64,000 bases of DNA from Siphonobacter sp. SORGH_AS_0500 (GTDB lineage Bacteria; Bacteroidota; Bacteroidia; Cytophagales; Spirosomataceae): NCBI RefSeq assembly GCF_002838835.1, contig NZ_NHPP01000019.1, positions 24,830-88,829 of the forward strand, in the 5' to 3' direction. The first letter of the stretch is position 1, and each line of letters opens with the position of its first letter. The notes beneath the pieces were generated by a model. It ran no database searches. It saw nothing but the letters and a program-made list of their open reading frames with translations, and was not told where the DNA came from. Position numbers and translations under genes: made by a program. Shown one piece after another: positions 32,725-41,565 of this stretch.

Positions 32725-32754
32725 CTAACCTTCAAACGAAATCAAAGCCAAATG

Positions 32755-35700
32755 CTACTGCATCAGCTTTTTCCGACGTTCGCGGCCACTGTAAACCCAT
32801 TCGTATACAGCGGGTAGAATCAATAAGGATAATACCGAAGCAGTTATCAAGCCCCCAATGACTACAATTGCCAGTGGTTTCTGCGTTTCGGAACCAATAC
32901 CGTGGGACAGAGCCGCAGGTAACAGACCTAACGAGGCCATCAGAGCTGTCATAATTACTGGACGCAAACGTGACTTAGCTCCTTCTTTAATGGCTTCGCC
33001 GAGTGGCATTTTCTCGTGTAGATTCTGACGGAATTTATTGACCAGAATAACCCCATCCTGTGTGGCGACACCGAAGAGAGCGATAAAGCCCACACCGGCT
33101 GAGATACTGAAATTCATACCTGTCAGCAACAGAGCCATAATACCACCGATGAGAGCAAAGGGCACATTGAGCAGAACCAGAATCGAATCCAGAGCATTGC
33201 CGAAAGAGGCAAAGAGAATAAAGAAAATCAGCAGAATACTGATGGGAACTACAATGGATAATTGACGTTCAGCCCGTTGCTGGTTTTCAAATTCTCCATT
33301 CCACTTGATTTCATACCCTTTATCGAGTTTGACAGCAGCCTGCACGCGTTGTTGGGCTTCTTCAATCGTGCTACCCAAATCCCGGCCACGAACCGAGAAT
33401 TTTACTGCAATGAAGCGGGCGTTGTTTTCCCGGTAAATGAAGGCTGGGCCAGCTACGTTACCAATATTGGCAATTTCCTTGAGCGGAATCTTACCGCCGT
33501 CCATGGTTGGTACTCGTAAAGCTCCGATCTGTTCGATGGACGAACGGAAGGGTAAATCATAGCGTAACCGAAGATCGAATTTGCGTTCTTCTTCGTAGAC
33601 CTGACTTACGGCTTTACCACCAATCGCCATTTCAATAACGGCGTTTGCATCGGCAGCATCTACGCCATATTGAGCCATTTTATCGGGATTCAGCGTAATG
33701 ATTAACTCCGGTTGACCGAGGTTACGAAACACGCCTAAGTCCTGAATGCCGGGTACTTTCTTAAGAATAGCGTAGACCTGATCCGCTTTTTTGTCCAGTA
33801 CGTTTAAGTCTCGTCCCTGTATTTTGACGGCAATCGAGCCTTTGACGCCGGATACGGCTTCTTCAACGTTATCCGAAATGGGTTGGGAAAAGTTAAAGTC
33901 AATGCCCCGGTATTTATGCAGTTTCTGTTGCATTTCGGCGATTAACTCATCTTTGGTAATGTCGCGTTTCCACTCTTCCTGAGGGTATAAGTCCACGAAG
34001 AATTCCTGATTGAAAAAGCCCGTTGCATCCGTTCCGTCGTTAGGACGGCCCGTTTGGGAGATTACGCCGCGAACTTCAGGATACTGCTCAAAAACCTGAC
34101 GGAATTTGCGGGTATAGTGATAGGAATCTTCCAGACTGATACTTAAAGGCATACTGGCCCGCACGTAAATCGAACCTTCGTTAAGGTGAGGCAGGAATTC
34201 CGTTCCTACAAAGTGGAAGGAAGCGAGGGATCCGATGAGGAAAAGAACGGCTATCGTGATAGCCCGTTTGGGGTGATCCATCACCCGATTCAGCAGTGGA
34301 GCGTAGTTCCGGTTTAGAAATTCAATAACCGGATTATGACGTTCGCGGACGTTTTTATTGAGTAAAATGCTACTTAAAACTGGAACCAGTGTCAAGGCCA
34401 GCAATAAAGCACCGAGCAGAGCAAAACCCATCGTGAAAGCCAGCGGACTGAAAAGCTTACCTTCCACTTTCTGGAACGAGAAAATGGGTAATAAAGCCGT
34501 AATAATGATAAGCTTGGAGGTAAAAATGGATTTACCCATTTCTACCGAAGTTTTCAAAATTCGGCCCATTTTGGCTCGTTTATTAAACCTCTCCATACCC
34601 TCATGCTCGGCCCAGTGAGCCAGCATTACAAAGAGCCCTTCCACCATTACTACCGCTCCGTCAATGATAATTCCAAAGTCAATAGCTCCGATGGATAAGA
34701 GATTGGCTGACATTCCTTTCATCCGCATCAGGATAAAAGCGAAGAGTAAAGCCAAAGGAATGACGATGGCTACGGTAACCGTTGTCCGCCAGTCCGCCAG
34801 GAAAATCAACAGAATGACGGTGACCAGCGTAATACCCATAATCACGTTTTCGCCCACGGTGTGCAGCGTGTGATTGTTGAGCTCCGTTCGGTCGTAGAAA
34901 ACCTTGATTTTTACATCAGAGGGTAAGACAACCGAATTGAGATAGGCAATTTTCTCCTTAAGTTGGGGTAAAACCAGTCCTGGGTTTTCACCTTTCCGCA
35001 TCAGAACAATGCCTTCTACCACGTCATCATGATTATCCCGACCGACGATGCCTAGTTGAGGTAAAGCCGATTCGTGAACGGTTCCCAGATTGGAAAGCCG
35101 AACGGGAACGCCTTTTACGTTCTTAACGATCACCTTCTCAATGTCAGAGACATTTTTTACAATCCCGATACCCCGAACCACAAATGCTTGCTGCCCTTCC
35201 CGAAGGATATCCCCGCCGACATTCACGTTAGCTCGTTGCAGGGCACTGTAGACATCAAGAGCCGTCAAGTCATATTTGGCCAGTAAAGCAGGGTTAATAC
35301 TTACTTCGAAGGTCTTAACGTGTCCACCAAAACTGACCACATCAGCAATGCCCGGAACGGCCTTGATCGCTTTCTCTACCGTCCAGTCCTGAATGGTTTT
35401 TAATTCCGTGGTATTCTTGGTATTGGAAGTCAGCGTGTAGCGATAAATCTCCCCCGTAGGGCCAGCGGGAGGCTGAATTTCAGCATCTACGCCATCGGGT
35501 AAGTTTACATTCGCCAGTTTCTGACTGGCCTCCATGCGGGCGTTGAAGTTATCAACGCCATCTTCAAAAACGATTTTAATGAAAGATAATCCGAACAGGT
35601 TAATGGAACGAATCGCCGTCTTATGGGAAATGGAGTTCATTTCTGTTTCAATCGGACTGGAAATGAAACGCTCCACTTCTTCGGCACTACGACCCGGCCA

Positions 35701-35865
35701 TTGGGTAATAATAACCACTTCGGTATTGGTTACGTCGGGGTAAGCTTCCACCGGCGTATTGTAAAAACTAACGGCTCCCGCAATGACAACCAGTCCGGTC
35801 ATCAGAAACACAATGCCTTTGTGTTTAAGGGAAAAGCCAATGATATTTTTAATGAACTTATTCAT
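32755..35865 (-). CDS. CusA/CzcA-family heavy-metal efflux RND pump
   Basis: A 1036-residue inner-membrane RND transporter of the HME subfamily, exporting divalent or monovalent metal ions with proton antiport. It starts with a first membrane helix (GIVFLMTGLVVIAGAVSF) and the HME-typical 'PVEAYPDVTNTEVVI' and 'WPGRSAEEVERF'. In TM4 the charged motif DFG-x3-DGAVV-x-E of CzcA-type pumps is present (GAIDFGIIIDGAVVMVEG), and the C-terminal helices are marked by 'FGVATQDGVILVNKFR' and 'RPVIMTALMASLGLLPAA'. It is the last gene in the TolC-adaptor-pump operon, about 30 bp after the adaptor. The metal (Cu/Ag versus Zn/Co/Ni) cannot be fixed from sequence alone. Confidence 0.94.
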   Translation of the reverse strand: MNKFIKNIIGFSLKHKGIVFLMTGLVVIAGAVSFYNTPVEAYPDVTNTEVVIITQWPGRSAEEVERFISSPIETEMNSISHKTAIRSINLFGLSFIKIVFEDGVDNFNARMEASQKLANVNLPDGVDAEIQPPAGPTGEIYRYTLTSNTKNTTELKTIQDWTVEKAIKAVPGIADVVSFGGHVKTFEVSINPALLAKYDLTALDVYSALQRANVNVGGDILREGQQAFVVRGIGIVKNVSDIEKVIVKNVKGVPVRLSNLGTVHESALPQLGIVGRDNHDDVVEGIVLMRKGENPGLVLPQLKEKIAYLNSVVLPSDVKIKVFYDRTELNNHTLHTVGENVIMGITLVTVILLIFLADWRTTVTVAIVIPLALLFAFILMRMKGMSANLLSIGAIDFGIIIDGAVVMVEGLFVMLAHWAEHEGMERFNKRAKMGRILKTSVEMGKSIFTSKLIIITALLPIFSFQKVEGKLFSPLAFTMGFALLGALLLALTLVPVLSSILLNKNVRERHNPVIEFLNRNYAPLLNRVMDHPKRAITIAVLFLIGSLASFHFVGTEFLPHLNEGSIYVRASMPLSISLEDSYHYTRKFRQVFEQYPEVRGVISQTGRPNDGTDATGFFNQEFFVDLYPQEEWKRDITKDELIAEMQQKLHKYRGIDFNFSQPISDNVEEAVSGVKGSIAVKIQGRDLNVLDKKADQVYAILKKVPGIQDLGVFRNLGQPELIITLNPDKMAQYGVDAADANAVIEMAIGGKAVSQVYEEERKFDLRLRYDLPFRSSIEQIGALRVPTMDGGKIPLKEIANIGNVAGPAFIYRENNARFIAVKFSVRGRDLGSTIEEAQQRVQAAVKLDKGYEIKWNGEFENQQRAERQLSIVVPISILLIFFILFASFGNALDSILVLLNVPFALIGGIMALLLTGMNFSISAGVGFIALFGVATQDGVILVNKFRQNLHEKMPLGEAIKEGAKSRLRPVIMTALMASLGLLPAALSHGIGSETQKPLAIVVIGGLITASVLSLLILPAVYEWVYSGRERRKKLMQ

Positions 35866-35893
35866 GATCGGACCCGGGAAGGGAGTGGGGGGA

Positions 35894-36976
35894 TTAGTCC
35901 GTTAATTCATTGAAAAGTAATAAGGCACCTTCGGTAACGATGGGATCACCATCTTTCAAGTCGCCTTTCACATAGCTATAGCGGGAAGTGCTACGGATGA
36001 CTTCCACGGGTACTGCCTCGTATTTTCCTTTGCCCATATCCTTGATAACAAAGTATTTATCTTCGCTAAAAATGACCGACTTCGGATTTACCGCCAGTAA
36101 GCTTTCGGGTTTTTCAATGTGCAGTTTAATCGTGCAGAACATCTGAGGTTTCAAAAGTCCACCGGGGTTAGGTAATACCACGCGGGCTTGTAATACCTTA
36201 CTGTCGTTATCAATCACCTGGCTGATGTTTTCAATTTTTCCCTGAAAAACTTTATCAGGATACGCCAGAGTTGTGATATTCACTTGCTGTCCCACTTTAA
36301 CGGCTTCAATGTCCGATTCGTAGATATTAATCAGAATCCAGACATCCGACAGATTGGAGATGGTGAACATGCTGTTTCCATTGTCCGAACGAATTTGGGT
36401 ATTGGGGTTCACGTTCCGTTCTACCACGTAACCACTCACGGGAGATTTCACCAGGAAGGTCGGCTGGTTAGTAGACGAGGTTCCGCCGTACATTTTCAAT
36501 ACCTGCGTCGAACGATCCAGTTCTGAAGTCGCAATTTCAAGTTGCTTACGGGCATTAATCAAATCCGATTCGCTCGAAAATTTGCTTTTATAAAGCTGTT
36601 CGGCATTATCTGCATTGCGTTTGGCAATGTCGAAACCGGCTTTGGCCTGATTATAATCGCGTTGAAACTGGCTTACATCCGCACTTTGCAGTTTGGCTAA
36701 TATTTGGCCCTGTTTCACATAGGCTCCAAGCTCGGCGTTTACTTCCAACACATTACCACTAACAATGGGGAAAACGCGATCTACCTGTTTCTGATCGAAA
36801 GACACTTCGCCCGTGAATTGTAACTCCTGCTCGTAATTTCGAATGTGAACCGTATCTGTCTTAAAGGCCGAATCCGTATCCTTCGTATTTACTTCCTGGG
36901 GTGTTTTGTTTTGCTGACAAGCCGCAAGAGTCAGCAGACTCAGCAGGTAGAAAAACGGCTTTAAGTTCGTTTTCAT
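35894..36976 (-). CDS. RND efflux periplasmic adaptor subunit (CusB/CzcB-like), lipoprotein
   Basis: A 360-residue membrane-fusion protein with a lipobox (LLSLLTLAACQQ), so lipid-anchored in the periplasm. The hybrid-motif order is normal: beta-barrel/lipoyl halves (VFPIVSGNVLEVNAELGAYVKQGQ and 'VKSPVSGYVVERNVNPNTQI') on each side of a coiled-coil hairpin (about 105-165, QFQRDYNQAKAGFDIAKRN), then the barrel and membrane-proximal domains. It bridges the RND pump and the TolC-type channel, whose genes flank it. It starts about 35 bp after the TolC-family gene. Confidence 0.92.
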   Translation of the reverse strand: MKTNLKPFFYLLSLLTLAACQQNKTPQEVNTKDTDSAFKTDTVHIRNYEQELQFTGEVSFDQKQVDRVFPIVSGNVLEVNAELGAYVKQGQILAKLQSADVSQFQRDYNQAKAGFDIAKRNADNAEQLYKSKFSSESDLINARKQLEIATSELDRSTQVLKMYGGTSSTNQPTFLVKSPVSGYVVERNVNPNTQIRSDNGNSMFTISNLSDVWILINIYESDIEAVKVGQQVNITTLAYPDKVFQGKIENISQVIDNDSKVLQARVVLPNPGGLLKPQMFCTIKLHIEKPESLLAVNPKSVIFSEDKYFVIKDMGKGKYEAVPVEVIRSTSRYSYVKGDLKDGDPIVTEGALLLFNELTD

Positions 36977-37012
36977 AAAAAGTGGGAAAAGGGATGGAAA
37001 CCTGGAGTGGAG

Positions 37013-38302
37013 TTAAAAAGTCTTGGAGTTAGTAACGTAATTGATTTGTTGCTGAGCCTGATACAACTGGTTACTCAGGTTAATGAAGTTCAACTGAGCA
37101 TCTTTATAGGAGCGAACTTTATCAATAAAACTGACCAGATCAATCACCCGTTTTTGGTAGTCGATGGTCGCGTTTTTACTGATGTCCTGAATGCGTTGAC
37201 GGTATCCTGGATCAAGATTTGCCTGTAGTTGCTGAGCATGCTGCCACTGTTCGTAGGCGGAAATGACTTCCTGTTTTACCTGTAACTGACTTTGGTTAAT
37301 GCTCTGATTGCTTTGTTCGATTCCAATTTTAGCCGCCTGAATGTTTCCCTGATTGCGATTTTTGAAAGGAAGGTCCATGGCTACCTGCAAACCGTAATAG
37401 TTAGGATAAGCATCCCCAAATCTTGCATAGTTGGCCCCAACCATTAGCTGTGGAGTTGCCAGCGATTTCTGATACGTAAGGTTTTGCTGAGCGTATGCCG
37501 ATTGGCGTTGAGCTGCTTTTAAATCAGGACGATTAGAAACTGCCTGATCCAGTAATTGATTGAGCAGGGGTGATGCCGAATCAAGGTTTTGAAATTCAGT
37601 GAGGTAGTAGGTAGAGGACGAATCGGCTAGAAGTATACGTAAGGTGGCTTCGTCCTGACTGATCTGGTTACGTAGGTCATTGATGGAAGCATCCGTATTC
37701 CGTTGTTCCAGTTCCAGACGGGTAACTTCATATTCAGAAATGACACCTAGTTTTAATTGAGCCCGGAATGCCTCAAGTAGATTGGCCAGGCGAGCCCGTT
37801 CTTCCTGAATGAAGGCATACTGAGCCTGCTCGCTGGCAAGGTTACCAAACGTCTGAGCTAATTGATAACGCAAACTCCGCATCACATCCTGAAAAATGGC
37901 TTGCTGAACTTCCGTATTTGCTTCATTTAAGGCCACCAGTTTACTCCGGCGACCCGCCAGATTCAGTACTTGCTGTAGTTGCCAGCTATAGGCACCCCCC
38001 GTAGGATTAAGTATGTCTCCCGATGGGTTTCGTAGCGGAATCACTTTTGACGTATTGGGATTGTAGGCATTAAACCCAAACTGAAAGTTAGGATTATCCC
38101 AAAGCTTCGCCTGCTGCACAGCCGCTTCCGATAAATTGATGTTGTATTTCTGAGCGATCAGCGTAAAGTTTTTTTGCAAAAACTGCTGCTCGGCCTGAGG
38201 TAAGGTCAGGCGAAGCGTATCGGTCTGTGCAAAAGACGATTGAGCAACCGAACCTAAAAAAAGGACGCTCAGTAAGACTCTGAATAATGGAATAAGCTTC
38301 AC
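37013..38302 (-). CDS. TolC family outer-membrane efflux channel
   Basis: A 429-residue outer-membrane factor with a signal peptide (VLLSVLFLGSVAQSSFAQ). The two OEP repeats are visible as paired long helices with heptad-like Gln/Ala-rich sequence (AEQQFLQKNFTLIAQKYNINLSEAAVQQAKL and KAAQRQSAYAQQNLTYQKSL). The length is on the short side but normal for CusC/CzcC-like proteins in Bacteroidota. It uses a GTG start and is first in the operon with adaptor and RND pump. A long imperfect inverted repeat lies upstream. Confidence 0.9.
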   Translation of the reverse strand: MKLIPLFRVLLSVLFLGSVAQSSFAQTDTLRLTLPQAEQQFLQKNFTLIAQKYNINLSEAAVQQAKLWDNPNFQFGFNAYNPNTSKVIPLRNPSGDILNPTGGAYSWQLQQVLNLAGRRSKLVALNEANTEVQQAIFQDVMRSLRYQLAQTFGNLASEQAQYAFIQEERARLANLLEAFRAQLKLGVISEYEVTRLELEQRNTDASINDLRNQISQDEATLRILLADSSSTYYLTEFQNLDSASPLLNQLLDQAVSNRPDLKAAQRQSAYAQQNLTYQKSLATPQLMVGANYARFGDAYPNYYGLQVAMDLPFKNRNQGNIQAAKIGIEQSNQSINQSQLQVKQEVISAYEQWQHAQQLQANLDPGYRQRIQDISKNATIDYQKRVIDLVSFIDKVRSYKDAQLNFINLSNQLYQAQQQINYVTNSKTF

Positions 38303-38448
38303 TGTCTGGTAGTTTAAAAGTGGGATCAGCGGGTAGTAAACGGGCTGTACTTTCTGTGCTTGACGTCAGCAAAGGTTCTTTCAAGAACTTATAGGAGCTT
38401 TAAAGGAACTTTAAAAACGGATTAAAATAGTTTGAGTGGGTTAGAGCA

Positions 38449-38595
38449 GGTTTGAGTTCGTTAGAAAAAGGTTTGAAGAAGTTTGAAAAGATTTGACAGG
38501 AATAAGTTAAGGCCTGCGATTGTTGCAACACCTTACACTCATCCTAACTCCAATTCACTTAAACTTCTTCAAACCTTTTCTAACGTACTCAAACC
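38449..38595. repeat. Long imperfect inverted repeat between the K+ channel and efflux operon
   Basis: The arms 38449-38484 (GGTTTGAGTTCGTTAGAAAA and on) and 38561-38595 (ending TTCTAACGTACTCAAACC) pair over about 35 bp with two mismatches and a 76-nt loop. It lies right behind the stop of the K+-channel gene, so it may act as its terminator. The loop side also carries further TTTGA(A/C)-rich sequence. Confidence 0.7.
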
Positions 38596-38596
38596 C

Positions 38597-39415
38597 TTAA
38601 AGTCTTGCTCCGCAAAATTTACAAAAAACGGCATCCATATCGTGACCCTCGCGACCGCAGGAGGGGCAGGCTTCACTGCTGTGATTCCTTTTGCGGGCGG
38701 CAGCGGCAATTTCATTGGTAATGATACCCGTCGGAACGGCGATGATACCGTAACCAATCAGCATGACAAGGCTGGAAATAAACTTACCCATGGGAGTGAC
38801 GGGCGAAATATCGCCATACCCTACGGTGGTAATAGTAACAATGGCCCAGTAAATGCTTTCGGGAATGCTGGAAAACCCATTTTGATGATTTTCAACCAGG
38901 TACATCACCGAACCCAGGATCGTTACCAGGGTAATAACCGTAAGCATAAAAATACTGATTTTCTTAAGGCTGGATCGAATCGCAACCGTCAGAAATTCCA
39001 TTTCAGTAAGGTAATGGGTGAGCTTGAAAATTCGGAAGACCCGTAGCAGACGCAAAGCCCGCAAGACGAGTAAGGATTGAGCACCTGCGTAAAAAATACT
39101 GAGATAGGAAGGAATAATAGAGAGTAAATCAATCAGCCCCAGCGGGCTCAGCACATAACGAATAGGTTGCCGGATACTGATGAGTCGAAGAATATATTCA
39201 ATCGTAAAGAGAAAGGTAAAGGACCACTCCAGAAAGAAGAATAATCGGCCATAATGCTGGTGGTATTTATCCACGCTATCCAGCATTACCACAAGAATAC
39301 TGGTGAAAATGGCAATCAATAAAGCAATATCGAAAGCTTTGCCGGCCTTGGTATTCGACTCATAAATCACTTGCTGAAGCCGTTCCTGCCAGGTTTTTAT
39401 AGGTTGGTTTTCCAT
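38597..39415 (-). CDS. Voltage-gated potassium channel with C-terminal zinc ribbon
   Basis: A 272-residue six-helix ion channel. The voltage sensor S4 reads LLVLRALRLLRVFRIFKL with arginines at three-residue spacing. The pore helix and selectivity filter are 'SIYWAIVTITTVGYGDISP', a canonical TVGYGD K+ filter (about residues 197-202). Behind S6 the tail carries CPSC...CKFC, a four-cysteine zinc-ribbon-like module near residues 250-268, an uncommon addition for KvAP-like bacterial channels. ATG at 39415 is chosen over TTG upstream. It is monocistronic, following the pyruvate kinase terminator. Confidence 0.9.
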   Translation of the reverse strand: MENQPIKTWQERLQQVIYESNTKAGKAFDIALLIAIFTSILVVMLDSVDKYHQHYGRLFFFLEWSFTFLFTIEYILRLISIRQPIRYVLSPLGLIDLLSIIPSYLSIFYAGAQSLLVLRALRLLRVFRIFKLTHYLTEMEFLTVAIRSSLKKISIFMLTVITLVTILGSVMYLVENHQNGFSSIPESIYWAIVTITTVGYGDISPVTPMGKFISSLVMLIGYGIIAVPTGIITNEIAAAARKRNHSSEACPSCGREGHDMDAVFCKFCGARL

Positions 39416-39472
39416 GACTAACAAGGTAAAAAAAGAAGGCTAGGGCTGCAAGTGTATGAGGCTCACAAACAC

Positions 39473-39510
39473 AAACCCCCGTTACTCAAAGATTCAAGTA
39501 ACGGGGGTTT
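39473..39510 (-). terminator. Terminator of the pyruvate kinase gene
   Basis: 14-bp perfect stem AAACCCCCGTTACT / AGTAACGGGGGTTT with a 10-nt loop, 20 bp behind the pyk stop. Confidence 0.88.
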
Positions 39511-39530
39511 GCTACTATTGATAATGAAGA

Positions 39531-41042
39531 TTACTGTTCCGCAGCTACTTCATCCGCGATTTTGTCGATTACACCCATTTTCACGGTGTTCGTACGTAAA
39601 TCCTGCTGAGCAGGAACGCTCAGTAAGGTTACGAATACATCGCCTTTTTGCAGATGACCCTGTTGAACCAGAATTTTCGCAATATCGTGTGAGATTTGTT
39701 CGGTGCTGAGGTTGGCACTGTCGTAATTGAATACGCGTGTGCCCCATAACAGTCCCATCTGCGTCATCAGTTTTTCGTCCGCCGAGAATACGAAAATATC
39801 CGCTTTGGGACGGTGTGAAGACAGACGGTAAGCTGTGTAACCACTGTTCGTAATGCACAGGATGGCTTTCGCCTGTACGTCACGAGCCAGACGGCAGGCC
39901 GCCGCAATAACCCGATCGTTCAGGATGGTAGGAGAGTTTTCTTCTCCTTTCAGCATGTGATTTTTGAAGTAAATCGCTGATTCATCGCCATAAATAATAG
40001 GAATATGGTTCTGCTGTTCTTCCACGGCTTCGATGATGTGTGTCATCGTCGAAACCGCTTCTACGGGATACTGACCAGAAGCAGATTCTGCCGAAAGCAT
40101 GGTTGCCGAAGCTCCATCCAGAACGGCGTTGGCAACGTCAGAAGTTTCCGCACGCGTAGGGCGGGGAGAGCTCGTCATCGATTCCAGCATTTGCGTGGCT
40201 ACGATTACGGGTTTCGCCTGCTTGATACACTTGCGAATCATGGTTTTCTGTAATTCAGGAACCATGGCACCATCTAACTCTACGCCTAAGTCACCACGAG
40301 CGACCATTACCCCGTCCGTAGCTTCGATGATGGCATCGAGTACTTCGGGAACAACGGCTTCGGGTTTTTCGATCTTAGCGATGATTTTCGAACGACCGTT
40401 TTTCGCCTTGATTTTTTCCTTAACGGCCATAATATCTTCAGCGGAACGAACGAACGAAAGAGCGATCCAGTCTACGTCATGCTCCAGACCGAAGATCAAG
40501 TCTTCTTCGTCTTTTTCAGTTAGAGCGGGTAATCCTACTTTCGTGCCGGGCAGGTTAATGCCTTTCTTCGATTTCAGGATACCACCGTACACCACTTTCG
40601 TGTGTACTTCTTTTTTATCGTAATCGATAGATTCTACCAGTACTTCCAGGTTACCGTCATCCATCAGGATGCGTTCGCCGGGTTTTACGTCCAGGTACAT
40701 AGAAGTATAAGTCGTACCTACGCGTTCAGAAGTTCCCAGCAGATTTTCGTCCATAACGAAAGTCAGTGGGTTTCCGGCTATGAGTTCAACGCCGTTATTT
40801 TCTACGAGTTGGGTACGAATCTTAGGTCCTTGTAAATCCTGAAGGATGGTAAGGTTTAAGCCATGTTCGGCGTTAATTTCGCGAATAGCCTGAATGCGAC
40901 TCAGGTGGTCAGCGTGCGTTCCGTGGGAAAAGTTAAGCCGAAAGATGTTCGCACCAGACTGGGCGAGCTTCAGCAACATTTCTTTGGATTGGGAAGCCGG
41001 ACCAACGGTGGCAACAATTTTGGTTTTTTTCTGGTAAGGCAT
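39531..41042 (-). CDS. pyk: Pyruvate kinase
   Basis: A 503-residue glycolytic enzyme converting PEP and ADP to pyruvate and ATP in the cytoplasm. The N-terminal 'KTKIVATVGPAS' and 'GANIFRLNFSHGTH' begin the TIM barrel, the active-site lysine/metal region is 'SKIIAKIEKPEAV' with 'VMVARGDLGVEL', and the C-domain contains 'RLARDVQAKAILCITNSGYTAYRLSSHRP'. ATG at 41042 (MPYQKKTKIVATVG) is chosen; the longer open frame adds 13 residues without conservation. About 520 bp without a gene lie upstream. Confidence 0.95.
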   Translation of the reverse strand: MPYQKKTKIVATVGPASQSKEMLLKLAQSGANIFRLNFSHGTHADHLSRIQAIREINAEHGLNLTILQDLQGPKIRTQLVENNGVELIAGNPLTFVMDENLLGTSERVGTTYTSMYLDVKPGERILMDDGNLEVLVESIDYDKKEVHTKVVYGGILKSKKGINLPGTKVGLPALTEKDEEDLIFGLEHDVDWIALSFVRSAEDIMAVKEKIKAKNGRSKIIAKIEKPEAVVPEVLDAIIEATDGVMVARGDLGVELDGAMVPELQKTMIRKCIKQAKPVIVATQMLESMTSSPRPTRAETSDVANAVLDGASATMLSAESASGQYPVEAVSTMTHIIEAVEEQQNHIPIIYGDESAIYFKNHMLKGEENSPTILNDRVIAAACRLARDVQAKAILCITNSGYTAYRLSSHRPKADIFVFSADEKLMTQMGLLWGTRVFNYDSANLSTEQISHDIAKILVQQGHLQKGDVFVTLLSVPAQQDLRTNTVKMGVIDKIADEVAAEQ

Positions 41043-41565
41043 GTGTACGGAATACAAGTGTTCAAGTTTCCAGGGCCGCAAGTTAGGATTTCGTCCCGAA
41101 AAATCCAGCTTTCAAGAAGAGAATCCTTTAGTTGGGGGAAAAGAATTTCCTTTGGCTCATTTCCCGAAAAAAGGTATAAATTTTTCTTTTTTCGAGTAGA
41201 AATGGATTTTTAAAAGCTCTTCCTTCGCGAAAGGTGAAAGCCCTGTCAGACCTCAAAATTGATAAATTCTGGTGGAATACTCAACGAAGTAGCCTGATTC
41301 TTCGGGGATTGCCTGCTAAAAATCGGTCTATACCCTGAAAGTAAGTAGAGTAATGAAGAAAAAAATATAAGTTAGCGGGAATGGAAATAAGCCCTCAGGG
41401 TTTCAGAAAGAAGATTCTGGTTCCTTTCTTGCACAGATTTAACGTGAAGATGGCCTACTTGGTCGATTTTCTCGGTGTAGAAAATAATTACCGTGAAATT
41501 TTGTAAAAGGCTGGTCTGAGCAAGTCAGCCGGATTTAATAAAGCTCTGATTTACTCAGAAATTCG
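41043..41565. other. 523-bp intergenic region between divergent pyk and cupredoxin genes
   Basis: No gene, repeat or clear hairpin seen. It must hold two divergent promoters; no confident TAnnTTTG/TTG pair was found. Confidence 0.6.

Larger units (their letters stand above)
32039..32754. other. 700-bp intergenic region with repeats and a terminator
   Basis: No gene supported. It contains composite element copy 3 with an insertion, a further partial start of the spacer module at about 32445 (GACGTTTGGAAATGGGAGG), about 150 bp of degenerate repeat-like sequence, and the terminator of the efflux operon. Confidence 0.8.

Noticed and set aside
38483..39046. 187-codon plus-strand frame opposite the K+-channel gene
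   Set aside because: It is a shadow of the channel gene on the other strand; the composition (Gly/Asn/His-rich) is typical of antisense frames.
40099..40623. 174-codon plus-strand frame inside pyk
   Set aside because: Antisense shadow of the pyruvate kinase gene with no recognisable domain.
41043..41565. Riboswitch or sRNA upstream of pyk or the cupredoxin gene
   Set aside because: No conserved riboswitch core or convincing hairpin could be recognised by eye.
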